From NCBI GenBank assembly GCA_965202795.1, contig OZ241848.1, positions 372,001 to 436,000 of the forward strand: a stretch of DNA of 64,000 nt, in the 5' to 3' direction. The notes beneath the pieces were generated by a model, which worked only from the letters and a program-made list of their open reading frames with translations, searched no databases and was not told where the DNA came from. Origin of the DNA: JACOND01 sp965202795. GTDB lineage: Bacteria; Bdellovibrionota; Bdellovibrionia; Bdellovibrionales; UBA1609. Numbering within the stretch: position 1 is the stretch's first letter; each line of letters starts with the position of its first letter. A program made the translations under genes and the position numbers. Positions 40,199-49,064 of the stretch are shown in pieces.

Positions 40199-42388
40199 TT
40201 AATCAGCTTTCAGCTTGTCGGATTTTTTTGAGGCGCACATGACTTTTCTGTGATTTAAGGTGAAAAACCCTTTCTTTTTTATATCAGATGGATTGGCGCC
40301 CGCGCCATAAGCGGTCAGCCCCGCTATGGTAAACTCATCGCAGCTGCACCAGTCCGCGGCGGCATTGCGGGCCTTGCAGCTAGATTCAAGATTTCCCGCG
40401 GTGAAGCCGGAAAGCGGAGCGCTGCCTGTGGCCGGAGCCGAGTCTTTGATCTCGCAGCTTTCAGAGTAGTTTGAGGCTTCGCATATCGTCCGGCTGTCTG
40501 TCAGACAGTCCAGAGGCTTCGGGCTGGCCGAACAATGCGCTGTTGAGGGCTTGCAGTTGTAATACATCCCCGCCGAACAGCCTGATCCATGACGGCTGCA
40601 GCAGGAGCCGGAGGTTGAGGCTTGAACAGGAATCCCCACAGTCCCGAACAAAACCCCCTGGGGCCTGTATCCCAGCTGATGGATGAACTGATGATAATTT
40701 CCGTCCATGCTTTTGGCTGAATAAAGCAGGCTGGCTATTTCCGCCATTTCCGATTTGGCCCAGGCCTCATAAGATTTCCCGGCGTATTTGCTGTAATAGG
40801 GAAAGGACGCCCCCGCTATCAAAAAGATTATCCCTATCGCAGTCAAAAGCTCTGTAAGTGAAAAGCCCTTGTCCCGCTTTTTGGATTCCGGGGGTTTGGG
40901 GCGGGGCAGCTTTCGCTTCAGGATCTCTGAAATTTTTTGCGGGTTGGCGCGGCCCCCGCTGGCCTTCATGGCCTGGCCGGCAAAAAAGCCAAAAATTTTT
41001 GTCCGGCCCTTCTCATAATCCTTAAGCTGCCTTGGGCGCTCCTTTAAAACAGCCTCCACAATGCCTTCCAGCTCTTTCTCATCAGAGATTTGCCGAAAGC
41101 CTTTTTCCTCTATAATTTTTGCGGCCGGGGCGGGCGCGCTCCACATAATGCCTAAAACCTCTTTCGCCATTTTTCTGGAAATTTCCCCTCTTGAGACAAA
41201 CAAAAGCAGCTCCGCCAGCTCTTCTGGAGGGACAGGACAGCCTTTAATCAAAGTCTTGCTTTCTTTGAGCCTTGCCTGGATGTCTCCAAGAATCCAATGC
41301 CCGGCGGCCTGAGGGTCCCCGGATTTGGCAGCCGCGCGCTCAAAGTAATCAGCCAGAGGGGGGTCCTCCACAAGGCTCTCAATGGCTTCGCTTTTCAAGC
41401 CGTATTCCTTTTGAAAGCGCTCCGCCCGCGCAAAGGGAAGCTCCGGCAGGCTGATTTCCCTTAGATCAGAATCTTTAAAGCGCAGCGCCGGCAGATCTGG
41501 ATCCGGAAAATACCGGTAATCGCCGGCCTCCTCTTTGGAGCGCATGGGGCGGGTCTCATTTCGGCTGGAGTCATACAGGCGGGTTTCCTGAGTCACAGGA
41601 TTTCCAGACTCCAAGAGCCGGATCTGGCGGGAGATTTCATATTTAAGGGCGTTTTCAATAAACCGAAAGGAGTTGAGGTTTTTCAGCTCCGCTCTGACTC
41701 CAAGCTCCCGGGAGCCTTTTGGCCGGACACTGACATTGCAGTCGCAGCGCATAGATCCCTCCTCTAAATTGCCGTCGCAAACCCCAATATAGCGGAGCGC
41801 GCGGCGGATGGCCCGGGCGCATGCTGCCGCATGGGCCGGGCTGCGGATTTCCGGCCTGGTGACAATTTCTAAAAGCGGCTGGCCGGCGCGGTTGAAATTT
41901 AAAAGGGAGCTGCCGGCGCGCCGCAGGGCCTGGCCGGCGTCCTCCTCCATGTGAATCCTCTCCAGGGGGACAGAATAAGCCTTCCCCTGAAAGTGATAAT
42001 CCGCGCGGCCGCCAAGGCAAAAAGGCTCGCGGTTCTGGGATATCTGATAGCCTTTGGGCAGGTCGGGATAAAAATAATGTTTGCGGGCAAACAGGCTCCG
42101 GGGCTGGATGTTTCCCGAAAAAGCCTTTGCTGTCCGCAGCGCATAGAGGGCGGCCTGCCTGTTCAGGACAGGCAGAGTCCCCGGAAGGCCCAGGCTCACC
42201 GGATGGATATTTTTGTTTTCCCCGGCTTGGAATCCGCAGGCCTCCGGCGAAAACATCTTGCTCCGGGTTTTCAGCTGGGCATGGATTTCCAGGCCAATGA
42301 CCGGCTCATAGCGGCTTTGCTGTTTATCTGGACGGCCGTCCGGCCGCTCCCGAGTCTCAGCGGAGTGACAGGCATGAATGTTGTTCAT
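40199..42388 (-). CDS. gatB: GatB fused in frame to a type IV prepilin-like protein
   Basis: Residues ~27-494 are a complete GatB (RYEPVIGLEIHAQL, KHYFYPDLPKGYQISQNREP, EEGSMRCDCNVS, and the GatB/YqeY tail with GQAMKASGGRANPQ). Without a stop or new start it continues into SKKRDKGFSLTELLTAIGII. This is a classic prepilin site: Gly508, Phe509 at +1, Glu513 at +5, hydrophobic helix, then a Cys-rich C-terminal pilin domain to residue 729. GatB makes Gln-tRNA or Asn-tRNA with GatC and GatA; prepilins are membrane proteins. Good SD (AGAGGGG) at ATG 42388. The first ~26 residues come from a dispersed repeat. Real fusion, unseen internal start or an assembly error remain possible. Confidence 0.85.
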   Translation of the reverse strand: MNNIHACHSAETRERPDGRPDKQQSRYEPVIGLEIHAQLKTRSKMFSPEACGFQAGENKNIHPVSLGLPGTLPVLNRQAALYALRTAKAFSGNIQPRSLFARKHYFYPDLPKGYQISQNREPFCLGGRADYHFQGKAYSVPLERIHMEEDAGQALRRAGSSLLNFNRAGQPLLEIVTRPEIRSPAHAAACARAIRRALRYIGVCDGNLEEGSMRCDCNVSVRPKGSRELGVRAELKNLNSFRFIENALKYEISRQIRLLESGNPVTQETRLYDSSRNETRPMRSKEEAGDYRYFPDPDLPALRFKDSDLREISLPELPFARAERFQKEYGLKSEAIESLVEDPPLADYFERAAAKSGDPQAAGHWILGDIQARLKESKTLIKGCPVPPEELAELLLFVSRGEISRKMAKEVLGIMWSAPAPAAKIIEEKGFRQISDEKELEGIVEAVLKERPRQLKDYEKGRTKIFGFFAGQAMKASGGRANPQKISEILKRKLPRPKPPESKKRDKGFSLTELLTAIGIIFLIAGASFPYYSKYAGKSYEAWAKSEMAEIASLLYSAKSMDGNYHQFIHQLGYRPQGVLFGTVGIPVQASTSGSCCSRHGSGCSAGMYYNCKPSTAHCSASPKPLDCLTDSRTICEASNYSESCEIKDSAPATGSAPLSGFTAGNLESSCKARNAAADWCSCDEFTIAGLTAYGAGANPSDIKKKGFFTLNHRKVMCASKKSDKLKAD
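42318..42372. repeat. Dispersed short repeat at the gatB start
   Basis: TTTATCTGGACGGCC followed by GGCCGCTCCCGAGTCTC-like bases. A close match lies on the minus strand at 51178-51212 (TTTATCTGGACGGCCTGGCG...). Weaker ones occur at 4076-4150 and 4262-4310 (GTTCCCGAGTCTCTGCGG). Here it is part of the coding sequence and gives the N-terminal SAETRERPDGRPDKQQS of GatB. Confidence 0.55.
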
Positions 42389-42473
42389 TCTTATTTTCCC
42401 CTCTTATAATCGCGCGCCGGGCATCTTAATAAACAGCATCCTCTAAGGATCCGGCAGCCGCGGCCCGCCGGCG

Positions 42474-43898
42474 TCAATAGCCTTCCGGCCCGCGGCCGGA
42501 AACCTGAAGCTCCTCCTCTATGGCCAAGGCGGCATTCAGCATGCTCTGCTCGCCAAAAGCCGGCGCCATCAGCTGGACTCCCGCGGGCAGCCCCTCATCG
42601 GAAAAATCCGCGGGCAGGCTCATGGCCGGAAATCCTGTCAAATTGGCAAAAACTGTAAACTGATCATTTAAATAGGCCTGCAGGGGATCAGAGCTTTCCC
42701 CAAGCTTCGGCGCGGCGGCAGCTGAAACCGGGGAGAGCAAAACCTGGCAGTCTTTAAAAAGCTCCTCAAACGCCCGCCTGATTTTTTGCCTGGCCTGGCA
42801 GGCTTTGTGAAAATAATCCTCGTAATAGCCTTCTGAGAGGCAGAAAGTTCCCATAAGAATCCGCCGCTTTGTCTCAAGGCCAAAGCCTTCGCCGCGGCTC
42901 AGGCTGTAAAACTCCTCAAGGCTTTTTGAGGGCTTTTCGCTTCGGAATCCATAGCGGACGCCGTCATAGCGGGCCAGATTGCTGGCCGCCTCTGATGCGG
43001 AGATCAGGTAATAGACCGAAACCCCATAGTCAAAAAACGGCCATTTTTTTTCCACCAGCTCCGCGCCGCGGGCCGTCAGCGCGGACAAAGATTTTTTCAG
43101 GGCGCGGGCGGCGGCTTTGGAGACCGAAAAGCCCTCTAAATCAAAAAAGCCCGCTTTTTTCCCTTTCATGCTGGGGTTTAGGTTTTCATGAAGCCGGGGC
43201 GGGGGCAAATCCGCTGTTGTGGAATCCAGAGGATCCGGCCCCATAATGGCGTCCAAAAGCAGCGCGGCATCGGCGGCAGACCGGGTCAAAACCCCCGCCT
43301 GATCCAAGCTTGAGGCGTAGGCGATCATCCCATAGCGGCTGATTCGCCCGTAAGACGGCTTGACGCCTGTTAAATGGCAGTGATGGGCGGGAAGGCGGAC
43401 AGAGCCGCCAGTGTCTGTGCCCAAAGCCCCAGGGCAAAGCCGGGCCGCCACAGCCGCCGCCCCTCCGCTGCTGGAGCCTCCGGGGGAATGAGTTTTTTTC
43501 CAGGGGTTTTTGGCCGGGCCAAAAAAAGAGTTTTCCCCTGTGGACCCCATGGCAAACTCATCCGTGTTGTTTTTCCCAAGGATGATGGCTCCGGCCCGCT
43601 TCAGCCGGCGGACAGCGGAGGCTGAATACGGCGGGGCAAAATCCCTCAGCATCTTTGAGCCGGCGCTGGCTTTCATTCCCTCCGCGCAAAACATGTCCTT
43701 AATGCCCAGAGGGACGCCGGCCAGCGGCCCGGACTCAGGAAGGCTCTCTTCAAGAGCCGCCTCATTGAGGGAGACAAAGCTGTTCAGCGCGGGGTCAAGC
43801 TTTTTGGCGCGGGACAGGAAAAACTGAAAAACCTCCTTTGGAGAGAGGTTTTTCTCCCGAACAGATTTTGCAATTTGAGAAATGGAAAGAGATGTCAT
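42474..43898 (-). CDS. gatA: Glutamyl/aspartyl-tRNA amidotransferase subunit A
   Basis: Amidase subunit that frees ammonia from glutamine. Signature VPLGIKDMFCAEGM holds the catalytic Lys. THSPGGSSSGGAAAVAA and LGTDTGGSVRLPAHHCHLTG hold the Ser-cisSer pair. KNNTDEFAMGSTGENSFFGP is typical. 474 residues, normal. The start overlaps the gatC stop by 4 bp; gatB follows after ~85 bp. Confidence 0.96.
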   Translation of the reverse strand: MTSLSISQIAKSVREKNLSPKEVFQFFLSRAKKLDPALNSFVSLNEAALEESLPESGPLAGVPLGIKDMFCAEGMKASAGSKMLRDFAPPYSASAVRRLKRAGAIILGKNNTDEFAMGSTGENSFFGPAKNPWKKTHSPGGSSSGGAAAVAARLCPGALGTDTGGSVRLPAHHCHLTGVKPSYGRISRYGMIAYASSLDQAGVLTRSAADAALLLDAIMGPDPLDSTTADLPPPRLHENLNPSMKGKKAGFFDLEGFSVSKAAARALKKSLSALTARGAELVEKKWPFFDYGVSVYYLISASEAASNLARYDGVRYGFRSEKPSKSLEEFYSLSRGEGFGLETKRRILMGTFCLSEGYYEDYFHKACQARQKIRRAFEELFKDCQVLLSPVSAAAAPKLGESSDPLQAYLNDQFTVFANLTGFPAMSLPADFSDEGLPAGVQLMAPAFGEQSMLNAALAIEEELQVSGRGPEGY

Positions 43899-44188
43899 GA
43901 TTTTCCGCCGATGGGGGGGCCTTTAAACAGCTGGCTCTGCCGCTCCGGCGCCAGCTCAAGCAGGCTGTCTTTTTTTGGAAAATCCTCCGGCCTGTCATCC
44001 CGCAGCCTCAAAGGGATATCCAGGGGATGGGCGGCAGCCGGGGCGCCCTCTGTGTCAATCTCCCTGATTTTCTCAAAATGAGACAGCGCCTTTTTCAGAT
44101 CGGCCTTTATGATCGTCTGCTCCTCTGAAGAAAGAAGCAGCCCGGCCCGCCGGCAGAGCCTGTTTAAAAGCTCATCATTGATTTCCAC
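43895..44188 (-). CDS. gatC: Glutamyl/aspartyl-tRNA amidotransferase subunit C
   Basis: Small scaffold subunit of GatCAB: NDELLNRLCRRAGLLLSSEE at the N-terminus, KALSHFEKIREIDTEGA in the middle, then PLRLRDDRPEDF as usual before a short tail. 97 residues. First gene of gatC-gatA-gatB; the upstream spacing to nuoI is ~47 bp on the same side of transcription. Confidence 0.9.
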   Translation of the reverse strand: MEINDELLNRLCRRAGLLLSSEEQTIIKADLKKALSHFEKIREIDTEGAPAAAHPLDIPLRLRDDRPEDFPKKDSLLELAPERQSQLFKGPPIGGKS

Positions 44189-44235
44189 CGCTTTAGCCCC
44201 TGTTTCGCTGTTATTATGCCAATATAACCAGCATT

Positions 44236-44760
44236 CTAAAGGCCGGCCTTGAGCCTTTCCCTGTCATCCACAACGGACAAAACCCCGCTGCCGCCCAGTT
44301 CGCGGCGGCGGGCCAGTTTTTTTATGTCATAGACAAAGCTGCTGCCCGCCAGTCCGGGGGTTTGCCATTCCGGCCCCATCCGAATGGCGTCCACAGGACA
44401 TGCCTCCTCGCAAAAGCCGCAGAAAACGCAGCGGAGAATATCCACCTCATAAGAAATGGGAAATTTTTCGACTTCCGGATCCCCGCTCTCCGAGGCTGTG
44501 ATTTTTATGCAGTGGGCGGGGCAGTTTGTGGCGCAGAGCATGCAGGCTGTGCAGCGGAGCGAGCCGTCTTTTTTGACTGTCAGAATATGATTGCCCTTAA
44601 AGCGGGGGCCGTATTGATAATGCTCCTCAGGGTAGTTGAGGGTCATCCGCCGGCTTTTGAAAAAAAGATTTGTGAAAAATTTTTTCAAAGTCAGCCGCAT
44701 CCCCCCCATTATGGCGGGAAGATGGCTCATTTTTCCGGCGTCCTGGCGCTTGACAAGCAT
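44236..44760 (-). CDS. nuoI: NADH-quinone oxidoreductase subunit I
   Basis: Two [4Fe-4S] sites of complex I: CTACMLCATNCP and CVFCGFCEEACP. The NYPEEHYQYGPRFKGNHILT and DAIRMGPEWQTPG segments are also family-typical. 174 residues; the first ~20 may be extra (other Met at 11, 18, 21). The rest of the nuo genes are not in the window, unusual for a complex I subunit. It is the first gene of the minus-strand run toward gatCAB. Confidence 0.92.
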   Translation of the reverse strand: MLVKRQDAGKMSHLPAIMGGMRLTLKKFFTNLFFKSRRMTLNYPEEHYQYGPRFKGNHILTVKKDGSLRCTACMLCATNCPAHCIKITASESGDPEVEKFPISYEVDILRCVFCGFCEEACPVDAIRMGPEWQTPGLAGSSFVYDIKKLARRRELGGSGVLSVVDDRERLKAGL

Positions 44761-45008
44761 GTGGGCAGCCCTCCTGATTTACAGCCCTGTTTATGGCTCC
44801 GTCCGGCTTTTGCGGCCTTGAGACAGCATATCACAAGCCCTCCCGCGGAATCAAGCCATCGGCATGAGGCCCTCCCAATAACTGATTCTGGCAAAACGCG
44901 CCGGCCCTTATCTTGACATGGCGCGGGCTCCCGGCGCATGGTGTTAACTGCGGATTGAGATAAAGCCGCGCGGATAAAAAAAATAATAACAGCCCAGGTT
45001 TTTTTTCC

Positions 45009-46508
45009 ATGAGCGCCCGGATTCCCCATCTTATCGGCGGGAGCTTTGTTCCAGGCTCTTCCGCCAAAACAACAGAAGTCAAGGACCCATCCACCCAGGA
45101 GGTCCTGGGCCTGGCCCCCATTGCATCAAAAAGCGAGATCAGTCAGGCTGTGGAGGCAGCCAAAGCGGCTTTCCTGGAATGGAGGGAGGTCCCTGTCCCT
45201 GAAAGGGCGCGGCTGTTTTTTGAGTGCCAAAAAATCCTCAAGGAAAACCAGGCCCGGCTGGCCAAAATTTTAAGCGCCGAAAACGGCAAAACCCTCCCGG
45301 ACGCCATGGGGGATGTCTGGCGGGGGATTGAAGTCGCTGAGCTGGCATGCCAGGCCCCTTCGCTCATGATGGGGGAGGCTGTGGAAAATGTGTCCCGGTC
45401 CGTTGACACGCGCTCTTATCTGCAGCCCCTGGGCGTGTGCGCCGGAATCACCCCTTTTAATTTTCCGGCCATGATCCCTCTCTGGATGTTTCCCCTGGCC
45501 ATTGTCTGCGGAAACAGCTTTGTCCTCAAGCCCTCGGATCAGGATCCCATGACTCCCGTCAAGCTGGCGGAGCTGTTTCAAAAAGCGGGCTTTCCCAAGG
45601 GCCTGCTGAATGTGGTCCACGGCGGAAAAGAGCAGGCTGAGAGCCTGATCAGCCATCCCGATGTCAAAGCGGTCTCTTTTGTTGGATCAGCCCCCGCCGC
45701 TGAATCCGTCTTCCGCCTGGCCAGCCGGCATTTAAAGCGGGTTCAGTGCTTTGCCGGGGCCAAAAATCACATGATCATTATGCCCGACGCCAATAAGGCG
45801 GAGGCTCTGCGCAGCCTGGCCGGGGCGTCCTGCGGCGCCGCCGGGCAAAGATGCATGGCCATCAGCGCCGCGGTTTTTGTGGGGGAGGCGGCTGAATGGA
45901 TACCGGAGGCGGCTGAAGCCCTGGCAAAGCTCCGGCCCGGCAGCTTCAGGGACAAAAACGCCGATTTTGGCCCTCTTGTCAGCCAGGCGGCCAGAGAGAG
46001 GGTTTTGTCTCTTATTGAAGAGGGCAAAAAAGAGGGCGCGAAAATCCTTTTGGACGGCTCCCGCTTCCGCTCAGAAAAATGGCCCCGGGGAAATTTTGTC
46101 GGCCCCACGCTGTTTGATCATGTCCGGCCGGAAATGAAAATCTATAAAGAGGAGATTTTTGGCCCTGTTCTGCTCTGCGCGCGCGCCGCGGGCCTCGGCG
46201 AAGCCATAAAGCTTGTCAATCAAAACCCTTATGGCAACGGCGCCTCTATTTTTACCTCTTCAGGGGCTGCGGCCCGCCGCTTTCAGCATGAAATTGAGGC
46301 GGGACAGGCGGGGATCAATCTGCCCATCCCCGTCCCTCTGCCGTTTTTTTCCTTTACGGGCTGGAAGAAATCTTTTTTTGGAGACTTGCATGCTTATGGC
46401 AAACAGGCCTTCCGCTTTTACACGGAGACAAAAACTGTCATTTCCCGCTGGCTGCCGGATGATGTCCGGGCCGAAAAGCCGCCAGACATGACCATCCGCC
46501 AAACCTGA
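45009..46508 (+). CDS. mmsA: CoA-acylating methylmalonate-semialdehyde dehydrogenase
   Basis: Aldehyde dehydrogenase of valine/pyrimidine degradation. Catalytic Cys in SCGAAGQRCMAISAAVFVGE, cofactor part AGITPFNFPAMIPLWMFPLA, and EIFGPVLLCARA. Also present is the MMSDH-typical C-terminal PVPLPFFSFTGWKKSFFGDL and HAYGKQAFRFYTETKT. 499 residues. Start ATG 45009; SD not clear. Divergent to nuoI; 248-bp gap holds no gene. Confidence 0.93.
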   Translation: MSARIPHLIGGSFVPGSSAKTTEVKDPSTQEVLGLAPIASKSEISQAVEAAKAAFLEWREVPVPERARLFFECQKILKENQARLAKILSAENGKTLPDAMGDVWRGIEVAELACQAPSLMMGEAVENVSRSVDTRSYLQPLGVCAGITPFNFPAMIPLWMFPLAIVCGNSFVLKPSDQDPMTPVKLAELFQKAGFPKGLLNVVHGGKEQAESLISHPDVKAVSFVGSAPAAESVFRLASRHLKRVQCFAGAKNHMIIMPDANKAEALRSLAGASCGAAGQRCMAISAAVFVGEAAEWIPEAAEALAKLRPGSFRDKNADFGPLVSQAARERVLSLIEEGKKEGAKILLDGSRFRSEKWPRGNFVGPTLFDHVRPEMKIYKEEIFGPVLLCARAAGLGEAIKLVNQNPYGNGASIFTSSGAAARRFQHEIEAGQAGINLPIPVPLPFFSFTGWKKSFFGDLHAYGKQAFRFYTETKTVISRWLPDDVRAEKPPDMTIRQT

Positions 46509-46547
46509 CGGCGCGGCAGAAACATCCGGCCCGCGCCGCCGCCGGAA

Positions 46548-48596
46548 TTAGTTTGCGCGGGCGCAGGCCCGCGCGCTTTCGCCATAGGAGCCGTCTTCAT
46601 CTTTAAGGCGGACGCAGTTTTCATAAGTCTCCGCATCCAGAGTTATAGCGCCGCCTTTTCGGGGGTCACTGGAAGAAAGATTCTCAGTCTGGTTTTCCCC
46701 CTCCACAATATTCAAGCCAAGCTTTCTTAAAAGATCCGCCCGGGGCGCGACATAGTAGCCGGCCCTCTCTTGATAAGGCGCCTGCAGCGCGCCCTCCCCC
46801 CCCTCAAAAAGCGCTCTCTCTATGTTTGGATCATATTTGACAAGGCTGTGGCTGAAGAGAAGGAAATTCACATAAGCCGGATTTTTGAGATTTTTGAAAA
46901 ACTCCAGCTCCTCCGAGGCGGCGGGCGCGATAATATTATCAAACAAAGAATCTCTTTGAGAAAATTTATATTCAATTGAGAAAAGAAAAACTGAGAGCGT
47001 TTTCAGCTCTTCGGGGGACAACCCGGCAAACAGCTCCTGAAAGTCTTTCCAGGAGATGCCCGCAAGGGGAGACTTGGATTCCCGAAGCTTCCGCAGGGCT
47101 GAGGAAAACTTGTCAAAAGCCGCTTCGCTTTTGCTTTTCAGCCAGGCTGACAGCCGCTCCTCTTTTTCCTTTATCGGCATGAGATGAAGCCGCTCAGCCG
47201 CCTTCTTTGCTCCAAAGCCCCCTCCAGCCTGCGCATTTTCAGAGAGAAAGCCGTCCAGCAGCCGCAGCTCTTCGGGGGAAAACCCGGCAAACAGGCCGGA
47301 GACCTCATCAGCGCTTAATGAGTCAAAAGGGGACTGTTTTTTGTGGTAGGCTATGACTTTGTCTATCAGCTTCCCGGACACCTCAAACTGCTGCTGGGAA
47401 AAATTAACGAATATGTTTGTGATAAAGCCTTTCAGATAGTTTTCCCTTTTGTCTCCAAGATTATATAAATAATGAACAGGGCCGCCCAAACTTTCAATAT
47501 TCGCTATATGATTTTCAAGGGCGGCGCTTTGGCTTTCCTGGATTTTTTTCCCGATATCCCTAACTATCAGAGACGGGGCCGCGCTCTCATAAAAAATCAC
47601 TCCATAAGGCCCAATATGGATATTTCGCGCCGCCGGCAAAAGGTAGCGCGAGCACGGGGAGCTGCAGTATCCAAAGATATGAAGGTCCAGGCCTTTTTCC
47701 CTGATATAATTCCCCAGCTTCATAAGGCCGAGGCTGTGGTAATTCATGTCCATATTGATTCCCACAGCCTGCGGGCTTAATTGCTCCAGGCTGTCAATGA
47801 TCCTCTGATAAGAGACCTCCTCAAACTGTTTTCTGTCCTCATGAGACATTCCGTTAAGAATGGACACAGGAGGGGAGCTTATGGCCATCTGAACAAGCAC
47901 TCCATTGCTCTGGACAGCGTAAATCTGATTGGCCTCCCACCTAACAGGCGCCCCTTCAGCCATATGCGTTCTTGAGGAGTCAAGAAAGATGTTCTGAATG
48001 ACGCTCTCTCTGTTTGCCTCGCCGTCTTTGACAATGCTCTTAAATTCCTCAAGTTTGGAGGGATCATTAAAGGCGCCGGTCAGGGCTTCAAGCATGTCCC
48101 GCTTTTGAGGAATTGACAAGTCCCGCCTTCCCAGAAGAAAGAGGAACATGTCCTCAAACGCCTGCAGCGAGTTTGTGACAGCCAGCCTTAAGATAAACTG
48201 ATTGGATGGGCCGGCCTGTTTCGAAAGCAGGCCCTCCGCCTGCAAAACCTGCTCAACCGCGGAAGCCCCGGATGCCATAAAACTGCCAAACCCCTCCCGC
48301 ATGTCAAGCGCCAGCTTTTCCAGGGCTTGTCTCTCCTCCTCTGTCATCTCCTCTTCTGGAGGGAGCAGCTGCTCTCCGCCCTCCGCCTCTGCCGCCGGCC
48401 CCGGGCTCTGCAAAATAATCATTGGCCGGCTGTCCGCTTCTCTGGATTCTTCTGCGGAAACTTCCCCGCCGGAGGGCGCCTGGCCTGAGGCCGCAGGAAA
48501 AGCCAAAAAGAGGCTCAGAAACATCGTTTTTTGAAATGGCCCCAATATTTTTTGCCCAAACATTCTTATTTGACTGATTTTAGAGGTTGAAAACAT
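46548..48596 (-). CDS. Secreted ClpP/SppA-like family protein, paralog 1
   Basis: 682 residues, SD AAGGAGG before ATG. Signal-peptide-like start ends AASGQA; this one lacks a lipobox. After an acidic linker comes a helical region, then at ~275-345 the fold shared by all five paralogs: AVGINMDMNYHSLG, GLDLHIFGYCSSPCSRYLLP (C311, C315) and PAARNIHIGPYGVIFYE. This is the strand-helix layout of ClpP/crotonase peptidases. It alone has Ser at the usual nucleophile place (CxS). Later are FAGFSPEELRLLDGFLSE-type helices and a C-terminal module with LLRKLGLNIVEGENQTENL. The last Cys pair is ENC...RAC. Function unknown. Confidence 0.75.
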   Translation of the reverse strand: MFSTSKISQIRMFGQKILGPFQKTMFLSLFLAFPAASGQAPSGGEVSAEESREADSRPMIILQSPGPAAEAEGGEQLLPPEEEMTEEERQALEKLALDMREGFGSFMASGASAVEQVLQAEGLLSKQAGPSNQFILRLAVTNSLQAFEDMFLFLLGRRDLSIPQKRDMLEALTGAFNDPSKLEEFKSIVKDGEANRESVIQNIFLDSSRTHMAEGAPVRWEANQIYAVQSNGVLVQMAISSPPVSILNGMSHEDRKQFEEVSYQRIIDSLEQLSPQAVGINMDMNYHSLGLMKLGNYIREKGLDLHIFGYCSSPCSRYLLPAARNIHIGPYGVIFYESAAPSLIVRDIGKKIQESQSAALENHIANIESLGGPVHYLYNLGDKRENYLKGFITNIFVNFSQQQFEVSGKLIDKVIAYHKKQSPFDSLSADEVSGLFAGFSPEELRLLDGFLSENAQAGGGFGAKKAAERLHLMPIKEKEERLSAWLKSKSEAAFDKFSSALRKLRESKSPLAGISWKDFQELFAGLSPEELKTLSVFLFSIEYKFSQRDSLFDNIIAPAASEELEFFKNLKNPAYVNFLLFSHSLVKYDPNIERALFEGGEGALQAPYQERAGYYVAPRADLLRKLGLNIVEGENQTENLSSSDPRKGGAITLDAETYENCVRLKDEDGSYGESARACARAN

Positions 48597-49064
48597 AAAG
48601 CGCCTCCTTATAGATAGTGTTTTTTTGCCGCCGGCCGGCGGGAAGCCAAAATAACCTGCCGCGCCCGCGAGCTGCTGTCATGATCCACAAAAAAAACGCA
48701 AAAGCAAACAAAAAGCGGAGTTTTGAGGGGGGGATTGCAATTTTTGCAAAATAAGGGGGGATTTTCCGCCACAGCTATTGCAATAAGTTATACATGGCAT
48801 AAGCAGAATAAGCGCCTGAGCCTCTAAAAACGGCGGCTTTTGCCTGCTGGTTTTCCGCGGGCTTCAGACTCTGTTTTTATTTCCATGTGTTTTCAGGCTG
48901 CTGCGGCGGCGGCAGCTGCTGCTGCTGTCCTTGCTGACAGGCTGAAGGCTCTTGACAGGCTGAAGGCTTTCCGGCAAGGCCAGGGCAGGGGCGGCCTCCA
49001 TATCAATCATGGGGATCATGGAGGGCGCGGAGAGCTTATAAAGCTGCCCAGTCATTATCTGCGT
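48597..49064. other. Spacer between paralogs 1 and 2
   Basis: AT-rich bases around 48720-48800 probably hold the paralog 1 promoter. No gene is supported; a Ala-rich frame at 48.84-49.08 kb is a by-product of GCG/CTG-type repeats. Confidence 0.5.
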
